Assembly: GCA_031254075.1 (NCBI GenBank)
Contig: JAIRVD010000233.1
Coordinates: 1 to 5,645, forward strand
DNA length: 5,645 nucleotides
Direction of reading: 5' to 3'
Source: Clostridiales bacterium
GTDB lineage: Bacteria; Bacillota; Clostridia; Lachnospirales; WQUN01
Shown piece after piece: positions 1 through 5,273 of the stretch (position 1 is the stretch's first letter; each line of letters starts with the position of its first letter). The notes beneath the pieces are model-generated. The model was not told the DNA's origin. It did not search any database and worked only from the letters and a program-made list of their open reading frames with translations. Made by a program: the position numbers and the translations under genes.

Positions 1-316
1 CGTAAGTAATAATTTTTCTGCACACATAAAGGAAGTCGCAGACATTTAATAATTCCTCAATGGTAAGCACCCCGCCGACGGCGGCGCGGGAAAGTGAAGA
101 GCGGATGTCCCTGATTCCCCCGAGCGGCAGGCTCCCCTTCCGCAAAATAAAACCCGCCGCCTCGGTCGTTTCCTTCAGCGCACGGGCAATATCATCAATA
201 AAATTCATCGGTTTAAGCGCATTGCACATTGCCTTTCCCATAGGCGACGCCGCCTTCTGCAAAAGCATTTCGACTATTTTCGGAAACTCCAACGCCTTCA
301 TCGCTTTTGAATTCAT
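1..316 (-). CDS. mutS2: MutS2 family protein, N-terminal fragment (runs off left edge)
   Basis: This is the first 105 residues of a MutS2-type ATPase, open to the window edge. Visible hallmarks are an N-terminus 'MNSKAMKALEFPKIVEMLL', then 'KAASPMGKAM' (residues 21-30), an acidic helix with 'ALKETTEAAGFILRKG', and the diagnostic 'LPLGGIRDIRSSL' (63-75) followed by 'GGVLTIEELLNV'. These match the start of the MutS2 core domain. The ATG at 314-316 is preceded by a good GAGAGGG ribosome binding site. In the family, MutS2 carries a MutS-like ATPase and a C-terminal Smr nuclease domain; it has been linked to suppressing recombination and, in Bacillus subtilis, to rescue of collided ribosomes. Those later domains lie outside the window, so intactness cannot be judged. 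The gene is divergent from fliD and shares only the 98-base spacer with it. The family call rests on remembered family sequence, not a search. Confidence 0.9.
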   Translation of the reverse strand, partial: MNSKAMKALEFPKIVEMLLQKAASPMGKAMCNALKPMNFIDDIARALKETTEAAGFILRKGSLPLGGIRDIRSSLSRAAVGGVLTIEELLNVCDFLYVCRKIITY

Positions 317-340
317 AAAAATTCCCTCTCATTTTCATAT

Positions 341-367
341 TAAATTAAACACGCAATTTGACGATAA
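341..367 (+). promoter_or_regulatory. Probable sigma-D (sigma-28) promoter for fliD operon
   Basis: A -35 element TAAA (341-344, in TAAATTAA) is followed after exactly 15 bases by GACGATAA (360-367). This matches the flagellar sigma-28/sigma-D consensus TAAA-N15-GCCGATAA at every position but one. Transcription would start around 374, giving a leader of about 40 bases before the fliD start at 415. Late flagellar genes such as fliD, fliS and flagellin are classic targets of this sigma factor, so position and target agree. The start point is inferred. An overlapping sigma-A-like TTGACG at 358-363 cannot be excluded as a second promoter. Confidence 0.75.
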
Positions 368-400
368 ACTGATTGAGAATATTGTAACATATTAAAAAAA

Positions 401-406
401 AGAAGG
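401..406 (+). promoter_or_regulatory. Ribosome binding site that fixes the fliD start
   Basis: AGAAGG ends 8 bases before the ATG at 415. An in-frame GTG at 406 also exists, but it overlaps this site and so cannot be the start served by it. The ATG also places 'SSPIRFSGMTSGMDT' right at the N-terminus, as usual for FliD. The start at 415 is therefore preferred, giving 709 residues. Confidence 0.75.
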
Positions 407-414
407 TGTATATT

Positions 415-2544
415 ATGGGGTCTTCACCTATTAGGTTTTCCGGCATGACATCGGGAATGGATACACAATCAATGGTAGTCCAGCTAATGCGCGCAGAAAG
501 CATGAAAATGGACAGACTGACTCAGCGAAGGCAAATTTTGCAATGGCGTCAGGAACAAATGCGCACCACTATGTCCTTCATGAATGAATGGCGCACGAAA
601 AATACACAGCACAGCGTTGTCAATTCCATCGTTAACCCGGCAAATCAAGCATGGGTGACAACGAAAGCAAACGTAACACAGATTAGCGGTTCCGGCTCCG
701 GCAGTATATCCGTAACATCAACAAATGCCGCCAAAGTCGGAAACTATACAATGGAAGTTGTCCAAACCGCGCAAAATGCAATGGTGCGCGGCGATACAAG
801 GTTCAAAGGTACGGCATCAGACACCGCGAGCTTTAAGGAAGTCAAATTGAACGAACTGTTTAACTTAAACAGCGTTGTTCATACCGATATAAACGGTCCC
901 AAGACGGGTACGATTACAATCAACAATGTCACAATCAGCGTAGACATGGACAAAGACTCCGCGACCACCGTAATGAACCGTATAAACGAATCAAAAGCCG
1001 GGGTAACAATGTCCTTTGACAGCCTACGCGGTGTATTTACCGTCGCTTCGAAGGAATCCGGCGAAAAAAAGCAAATTGAAATAAGCGGAACCGCCGTGGG
1101 CGACAGCATTTTGGACTTTATGGGTTTAAATAATATAAACACCAAAGTTGACCCGGCTGTACCCGCAAATCAGTTTGCAACGGCAACGGGTTCAACCGCG
1201 CACAATCTTTCCGTCTGGGAAATGGGTCAAGGAATACCCGGGGGACTCGCTATATTTGGCGGAACAAGCGGCGGCGGTGTAATTACCATAAATGGTACAG
1301 ATATTAATGTATCATTAGACGGAAGCATGTCCGTAGACGACATAATAGCCGCTGTAAACGGTTCAGCTGCCAATGTAACAATGTCTTACACAAACGGCAG
1401 ATTTGAAATTAAATCGAATGACGCGAACAAAGACCTTACCATAACCGGTACAGGCGCGGGTGAATCCATTTTGCATTTTGCGGGTTTAGCCAGTGTAAGT
1501 ATTAACGCTCCGGATGACGGCAGCAGAACCGTACGCACCGGGCGCGATGCAATAATTTACTTTGACGGTACATCCGGTTCGGGTGACGGTGTTCGCATAA
1601 AACAAAGCAGCAACGTTTTCGAAGTAGAAGGTTTGAGGATTGATATTTCCAATGCCATCGGTGCGACTTTTGAAGCAGACGGCACCACTGTTAAGGAAGC
1701 GGGGCAATCATTCAGAATAGGCACCGAGCGAAACGTGGACGCGGCAATAGACATGATTCGTGAATTTGTTAATCAATACAACGACCTTATCCGCTACATT
1801 AATGCGATGCATTCCACACAGCGTCCGCGAACGGGCAACAGCCACAAAGGAAATCTTTTCGAGCCTTTGACGGATGAGCAACGCCAAGCAATGAGCGAAA
1901 AAGAAGTTGAGCAGTGGGATGAAAAAGCAAAAACAGGTCTGCTTCACAACGACCGTGATATAAAGCGTTTACACTCTCAGCTTCGCAGTCTGATGATGGA
2001 GCCTGTAAATTTAGCGTTTGATAAAGACGGTAAAGTTACCGACAAAATCTATCTTTTCGAAATAGGAATTCAAACAGTCGGCTTGGGTGGTTCTGCCACC
2101 GACAGATTGAACGGCGTGTTAGAAATTGACGAATCAAGACTTCGTGCGGCTCTTGAAGCAGACCCTGAGCGTGTGCAAAAACTTTTCGCGCGAAACCATC
2201 TTGAAGCCGGAGCCACAATGGCGGGTACAAATTTGGCTCAAGCCCAAGAAAACGTTCCTCACCTTGGATTAGGTTTTCGGCTCGACGAGTTTATGAACGG
2301 TTTTGCCAACAGTTTGGATTCACCGTTGCGTTTGCGCGCGGGCGGAAATACAGGGTTGGACGTATCGGAAAACACCATGTCACGCCAAATCCGCGATTAC
2401 AACACGCGTATAGAGGCAATGCAAAAATACTTGATTCGCAGGGAAAACCATTACTATGCGATGTTTGCGCGTATGGAGCAGGCAATGTCAAAATCAAATG
2501 CACAAATGGATAGCCTGTTGTCGTTTGCAAGCGGCGGAGCATAA
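415..2544 (+). CDS. fliD: Flagellar hook-associated protein 2 (filament cap protein FliD)
   Basis: A 709-residue FliD, the secreted cap at the filament tip under which flagellin subunits fold and insert. The N-terminal FliD domain opens with 'IRFSGMTSGMDTQSMVVQLM' and a heptad-like helix containing 'ILQWRQEQMR'. Two related flagellin-IN-type segments follow at about residues 165-238 and 288-358. The FliD C-terminal domain begins near 'GRDAIIYFDG' (from 376) and includes 'EPLTDEQRQAMSEKEVEQW' (483-501) and 'KTGLLHNDRD'. It ends in a polar coiled-coil helix, 'MQKYLIRRENHYYAMFARME', and a short 'SFASGGA' tail. There is no signal peptide, as expected for type III export. At 709 residues it is clearly longer than the roughly 470-500 residues of Escherichia coli or Bacillus subtilis FliD, and the extra length lies in the exposed middle domains. 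The N-terminus is unusually methionine-rich where leucine is common. It is first gene of the operon, behind a sigma-D-type promoter. Confidence 0.96.
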   Translation: MGSSPIRFSGMTSGMDTQSMVVQLMRAESMKMDRLTQRRQILQWRQEQMRTTMSFMNEWRTKNTQHSVVNSIVNPANQAWVTTKANVTQISGSGSGSISVTSTNAAKVGNYTMEVVQTAQNAMVRGDTRFKGTASDTASFKEVKLNELFNLNSVVHTDINGPKTGTITINNVTISVDMDKDSATTVMNRINESKAGVTMSFDSLRGVFTVASKESGEKKQIEISGTAVGDSILDFMGLNNINTKVDPAVPANQFATATGSTAHNLSVWEMGQGIPGGLAIFGGTSGGGVITINGTDINVSLDGSMSVDDIIAAVNGSAANVTMSYTNGRFEIKSNDANKDLTITGTGAGESILHFAGLASVSINAPDDGSRTVRTGRDAIIYFDGTSGSGDGVRIKQSSNVFEVEGLRIDISNAIGATFEADGTTVKEAGQSFRIGTERNVDAAIDMIREFVNQYNDLIRYINAMHSTQRPRTGNSHKGNLFEPLTDEQRQAMSEKEVEQWDEKAKTGLLHNDRDIKRLHSQLRSLMMEPVNLAFDKDGKVTDKIYLFEIGIQTVGLGGSATDRLNGVLEIDESRLRAALEADPERVQKLFARNHLEAGATMAGTNLAQAQENVPHLGLGFRLDEFMNGFANSLDSPLRLRAGGNTGLDVSENTMSRQIRDYNTRIEAMQKYLIRRENHYYAMFARMEQAMSKSNAQMDSLLSFASGGA
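907..1488 (+). repeat. Two tandem flagellin-IN-type repeats inside fliD
   Basis: Two copies of a protein-level repeat lie at 907-1128 (residues 165-238) and 1276-1488 (residues 288-358). Each begins with a 'G-x-I-T-I-N' beta strand, continues through a helix ('ATTVMNRINES' against 'VDDIIAAVNGS') and a 'VTMS' strand, and closes with the same signature: 'ISGTAVGDSILDFMGL' against 'ITGTGAGESILHFAGL', 10 of 16 residues identical. The DNA is well diverged, so this is an old domain duplication rather than a recent one. A glycine-rich linker containing 'GGLAIFGGTSGGG' precedes the second copy. Confidence 0.8.
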
Positions 2545-2933
2545 TGGATAGTTTAAAGCAAGCAAAGGAACTCGCCGACCGAATACTTGAAATAACCAAA
2601 GCTCATAAAGTTGTGAGCGATAAGGAGGTAGACGAATCGGAGGTAGAAGCATATGTAGAGATGCTGGAAGAGCGCGGACCTTTGATTGACGAGCTTACGG
2701 ATTTAAGGCAGAAACTTGACGATGATGCGGTTTCGTCTGCGGAATTTTACGAAATAGAAAAAATAATTTCGGAAATTGCGGAGATAAATAAAACACACAT
2801 TATAGTTATGAAGCATATGCATAAAAACGCGCAGAATTCCTATAAGGAAATAAAGCAGGGGCAAAGAATCCATGCGGGTTACAATCCCCTGCCGGGCGAT
2901 GAAGTTTCAAGCCAAATAGATGTCAGACATTAA
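2544..2933 (+). CDS. FliT-like flagellar chaperone (probable)
   Basis: A 129-residue, soluble, highly charged and helical protein with no signal peptide or membrane segment. Its ATG overlaps the fliD stop codon by one base (TAATG) and a GGCGGAG sits 4 bases upstream, so the two genes are probably translationally coupled. Three features recall the FliT family, the export chaperones that bind the FliD C-terminus: 'MLEERGPLIDEL' (40-51), resembling the 'ERRxxLIEQL' element; 'IISEIAEINKTH' (74-85), resembling the 'LLEMNREID' element; and a short 'YNPL' motif near the end (113-116), like the 'NPY' tail of Bacillus FliT. Location directly behind fliD supports this. FliT and FlgN-type chaperones are weakly conserved, so a general 'flagellar chaperone' call is safer than a firm fliT symbol. 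The last 15 or so residues after YNPL are polar and not recognised. Confidence 0.6.
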   Translation: MDSLKQAKELADRILEITKAHKVVSDKEVDESEVEAYVEMLEERGPLIDELTDLRQKLDDDAVSSAEFYEIEKIISEIAEINKTHIIVMKHMHKNAQNSYKEIKQGQRIHAGYNPLPGDEVSSQIDVRH

Positions 2934-2950
2934 GAAGGAGGAAGAATAAT

Positions 2951-3367
2951 ATGGATGTTACAGGAATTAACGGAACAGGGTATGTGGCAATGCCGGGAGG
3001 CGGAGATTATGTTCCTGCGCCTGCGCCGGAGGAAAAAGTATATGTTGAAGCCGCTCCCGTAGTTGCGGTTGCGCCTCCTCCCACGCTTAAAGCAGAAACA
3101 GAAATTCGTGCGGAGCAAAAAGAGTCTCGCAGGGAAAGCCGCGAAATTGACACTTTGCAGCGCGCAACCGAGGAAATCAACAAATCCGTTGCGATTTACA
3201 GGCGGCATTTGGGTATTCGTTATCACGAGGCAAGCAAGAGGCGCATGGTTACCGTTTACGACTCCGACACCAACGAAGCCATTCGCGAAATTCCGCCCGA
3301 GAAGGTTTTAGATGCGTTCGCGAGTATGCTTGAAATGGTCGGATTGTTTGCGGATGCGCGTGGTTAA
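2951..3367 (+). CDS. flaG: FlaG family flagellar protein
   Basis: A 138-residue FlaG-family protein. The C-terminal half is the FlaG domain: a helix 'IDTLQRATEEINKSVAIYRR' (66-85), then 'LGIRYHEASKRRMVTVYDSD' (87-106), and the signature 'IREIPPEKVLDAFASMLEMV' (111-130), with the usual ending 'GLFAD'. The first 60 residues are a low-complexity, Gly/Pro/Ala-rich linker ('PAPAPEE', 'VVAVAPPP') and are probably disordered. The start is clear: a perfect AAGGAGG (2935-2941) lies 9 bases before the ATG. The biochemical role of FlaG is poorly defined; loss of it alters filament length or assembly in several bacteria. It sits 17 bases after the FliT-like gene and 27 bases before fliS, so all are expected on one transcript. 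Confidence 0.9.
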   Translation: MDVTGINGTGYVAMPGGGDYVPAPAPEEKVYVEAAPVVAVAPPPTLKAETEIRAEQKESRRESREIDTLQRATEEINKSVAIYRRHLGIRYHEASKRRMVTVYDSDTNEAIREIPPEKVLDAFASMLEMVGLFADARG

Positions 3368-3380
3368 AAATAATTTATAA

Positions 3381-3385
3381 AGGGG
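3381..3385 (+). promoter_or_regulatory. Ribosome binding site supporting a TTG start for fliS
   Basis: AGGGG lies 9 bases before the TTG at 3395 but only 2 bases before the out-of-frame ATG at 3388, too close to initiate there. The spacing therefore favours the TTG start of fliS. The ATG frame ends after 21 codons (3451-3453). Confidence 0.6.
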
Positions 3386-3394
3386 AAATGGCAG

Positions 3395-3775
3395 TTGATA
3401 ACACAAAATCCGAAAATGCAGGTTCTTCAGAAGCAAATCGAAACCGCAAGTAAGGAAGAACTTACGCTAATGCTGTATGAAGGCGGTATCAAATTTTTGA
3501 ACCAAGCTATTATCGCATTGGAAAAGAATGATATCGTTAAGGCAAATAATTTGATTTTGCGCACGGAAGATGTCGTTCGCGAATTTCAAATTACGCTGAA
3601 CCACGACTACGAAGAAATTTCTAAGCCGTTGGATACGCTTTATGACTATATGCACTATCGCCTTGTCGAAGGCAATTTGGCGAAGGATGTCGGAATGCTT
3701 AATGAGGTTCTGGATATGTTTCGTGAAATGCGCGACACTTGGAAAGAAGCAATGAAACTGGCGAAAGCAAGCTGA
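3395..3775 (+). CDS. fliS: Flagellin-specific export chaperone FliS
   Basis: A 126-residue FliS, the cytosolic four-helix chaperone that binds the flagellin C-terminus, prevents early polymerisation and delivers it to the export gate. The signature 'TASKEELTLMLYEGGIKFL' occupies residues 17-35. It is followed by 'IILxxDIVKANN'-type helix residues, 'LDTLYDYMHYRLVEGNL' (79-95) and the terminal 'FREMRDTWKEAM' (109-120). The length is normal for the family. The start codon is TTG, chosen because it puts 'QNP' at residues 4-6 and the TAS motif at 17-19, the same spacing as in Bacillus subtilis FliS as I recall it, and because an AGGGG site lies 9 bases upstream. The usual N-terminal tyrosines ('NPYxxY') are replaced by Lys and Val. 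It ends in a double stop, TGA TAA. No clear terminator follows before the convergent acetyltransferase gene. Confidence 0.95.
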   Translation: MITQNPKMQVLQKQIETASKEELTLMLYEGGIKFLNQAIIALEKNDIVKANNLILRTEDVVREFQITLNHDYEEISKPLDTLYDYMHYRLVEGNLAKDVGMLNEVLDMFREMRDTWKEAMKLAKAS

Positions 3776-3801
3776 TAAGCGTTTCGTGTTAAAGCCGGGT
3801 T

Positions 3802-4251
3802 TCAAACGAAATCGCGTAGCCACTTTACCAGCGTAACGTTTTCGGGAATTTCTTCATAGCCGTTCTTAATATAAAAATCAAAAGCCGGGAGTCCTCGCGA
3901 GGTATTTAGGTTTACTGCCGATACTCCGTACCCGGCTAGTTTTGTTTCCAGGAGATGCATTACGGCAGAGCCGACGCCGCTTCGGTGTAGATGCGGCACG
4001 ACGGCAAGCTCATCTACTTCAAACATTGTGCCTTCGAAATAGTTGTCAAGAATGCCGAAAATAAATGCAATCATCTCCTCGTCTTCCCGATATGTGTAAC
4101 CGATAAAGCCGGGTTTTCGTGTTAAATCACGCAAATATCGCCCGGCTTTTTCTATTGTAAGAAAATCGTAGCACAGCGGCGGTGCGTTAAACGCCTCTAC
4201 ATATATTTTTGTGCAGGTTTCCAAATCTTCTTCTTTGTACATTTTAAGCAT
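3802..4251 (-). CDS. GNAT family N-acetyltransferase
   Basis: A 149-residue single-domain GNAT protein expected to transfer an acetyl group from acetyl-CoA to an amine; the substrate cannot be told. Visible elements are strand beta-4 'MFEVDELAVVP' (76-86), the acetyl-CoA pyrophosphate loop 'HRSGVGSAVM' (89-98, the R/Q-x-x-G-x-G/A motif), strand beta-5 'SAVNLNTS' (111-118), and the closing helix-strand 'PAFDFYIKNGYEEI' (122-135), whose tyrosine is the usual general-acid position. The fold is complete. The ATG at 4251 lies 3 bases after the stop of the upstream isomerase gene, with a weak GGTGG (4261-4265) inside that gene as ribosome binding site, so the two are probably co-transcribed and coupled. 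An ATG three codons further in (4242) is a less likely start. It converges on fliS with only 26 bases between stops. Confidence 0.9.
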   Translation of the reverse strand: MLKMYKEEDLETCTKIYVEAFNAPPLCYDFLTIEKAGRYLRDLTRKPGFIGYTYREDEEMIAFIFGILDNYFEGTMFEVDELAVVPHLHRSGVGSAVMHLLETKLAGYGVSAVNLNTSRGLPAFDFYIKNGYEEIPENVTLVKWLRDFV

Positions 4252-4254
4252 TGC

Positions 4255-5205
4255 TTATGCCCACCACATTTCTGCGGGTTTATCGTACATCAGCATTGGC
4301 TTTAGGAAATTTATCGCTTTTTCCAATCCTTCTTCGACGGACATCAGCGCGTCTTCGTGTTCTATGCTGATTGCGCCGTCGTAGCCGATTGCACGCAGCG
4401 TAGAAATTATCGACTTCCATTCGGTTTCGCCTGTGCCGTAGCCTACTGTTCTGAATACCCAGCCGCGATTTAAAATATCATCGTAACGCGTCGTTTCAAG
4501 TGTGCCGTTTATCGCGGCGTTAAATTCATCGACACGTGTATCCTTCGCGTGGAAATGATAAACCGCGCCCTTCAACGCCTTCAATGCCTCAACCGGCTTG
4601 ATTCCCTGCCAAAATAAATGGCTCGGGTCGAAATTCGCGCCGATTGACGGTCCGACCGCTTCGCGCAATTGTATCAGCGTCCGCGGATTGTAAACGCAAA
4701 ATCCCGGATGCATTTCCAGCGCAATCTTCTTCACGCCATGCCGCTCCGCAAGCGCAACCGCGTCATTCCAATATGGCACCAAAACCTCATCCCACTGATA
4801 TTTCAATATCTCCAAAAAATCCGTAGGCCATGCGCATGTCACCCAGTTCGGATACTTCGCGCCCGCATAATCCCCGGGGCACCCGCTGAACGTCACTACC
4901 GTATCAACGCCCAACCTCTCTGCCAACCCACATGTCTTCACAAAATCATCATTATCGCGCTCCGCAATCTCCCTGTTCGGATGAACCGGATTCCCATGAC
5001 AACTCAACGCACTTATCGTCAAACCATATTTCTGCAAAAGACCCTTGAATTCATCAACATTGCAGTTGTCGGGATTAAGATGAGTATTTCCCGGAAAACC
5101 ACCCGTCCCAATTTCAACGGCGGTTACGCCCAGTCCCGATAAATACTTAAACGCTTCCTCAACGCTTCTGTCATAAAGCGGCACTGTAAGAACTCCCAGC
5201 TTCAT
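4255..5205 (-). CDS. Sugar phosphate isomerase/epimerase, xylose isomerase-like TIM barrel
   Basis: A 316-residue cytosolic protein of the xylose isomerase-like TIM-barrel (AP endonuclease family 2) superfamily. Expected metal ligands are all present: E164 in 'IALEMHPGF', D193 in 'GANFDPSHLFW', H219 in 'VYHFHAKDT' and E282 in 'AISIEHED'; H166, H196 and K221 are the usual companions. This spacing resembles D-tagatose/psicose 3-epimerases, IolE/IolI and related enzymes. Barrel strands 'VTAVEIGTGG' (27-36), 'LTISALSCHGNP' (62-73) and 'VDTVVTFSGCPG' (100-111) are visible. The protein is somewhat longer than a minimal member, with an aromatic-rich segment 'YPNWVTCAWPTDF' (118-130) and a 'YDKPAEMWWA' tail. 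The substrate is unknown; epimerase, isomerase or inosose dehydratase-like activities all fit. The start is secure: AAAAGGAGGA lies 5 bases upstream. It is first of a two-gene unit with the acetyltransferase. Confidence 0.9.
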   Translation of the reverse strand: MKLGVLTVPLYDRSVEEAFKYLSGLGVTAVEIGTGGFPGNTHLNPDNCNVDEFKGLLQKYGLTISALSCHGNPVHPNREIAERDNDDFVKTCGLAERLGVDTVVTFSGCPGDYAGAKYPNWVTCAWPTDFLEILKYQWDEVLVPYWNDAVALAERHGVKKIALEMHPGFCVYNPRTLIQLREAVGPSIGANFDPSHLFWQGIKPVEALKALKGAVYHFHAKDTRVDEFNAAINGTLETTRYDDILNRGWVFRTVGYGTGETEWKSIISTLRAIGYDGAISIEHEDALMSVEEGLEKAINFLKPMLMYDKPAEMWWA

Positions 5206-5229
5206 AAAAATCCTCCTTTTTGGGTTAAA

Positions 5230-5270
5230 AAAATAAGACCTCAGGGCTCTGCCCCGAAGTCTTAATTTTT
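5230..5270. terminator. Hairpin with flanking A/T tracts, probable bidirectional terminator
   Basis: AAGAC (5235-5239) pairs with GTCTT (5259-5263), and inside it CTCAGGGC pairs with GCCCCGAA apart from two mismatches, closing a three-base TCT loop. A further T-A pair extends the base. On the plus strand it is followed by AATTTTTAT; on the minus strand by ATTTTTTTAA. It can therefore act as a Rho-independent terminator in either direction. On the minus strand it follows the chemoreceptor gene stop directly and ends about 25 bases before the isomerase start codon. Confidence 0.8.
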
Positions 5271-5273
5271 ATA

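Noticed and set aside
60..395. Plus-strand open frame of 111 codons
   Set aside because: It lies antisense to the clear mutS2 N-terminus and runs through the fliD promoter. It has no convincing ribosome binding site and no family resemblance.
406..414. GTG at 406 as fliD start
   Set aside because: It overlaps the AGAAGG ribosome binding site itself; the ATG at 415 has proper spacing.
879..2599. Several minus-strand open frames opposite fliD
   Set aside because: All are antisense to a well-supported FliD, lack good ribosome binding sites and show no recognisable domain.
3781..3811. Inverted repeat TTTCGT...ACGAAA between fliS and the acetyltransferase gene, as terminator
   Set aside because: Only about 6-7 pairs around an 18-base loop and no T-tract on either side. 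I see no convincing terminator here, so the convergent transcripts may overlap.
4669..5142. Plus-strand open frame of 157 codons opposite the isomerase gene
   Set aside because: It is fully antisense to a gene with intact catalytic motifs. Its composition is Arg/His/Pro-rich, as expected of a shadow frame.
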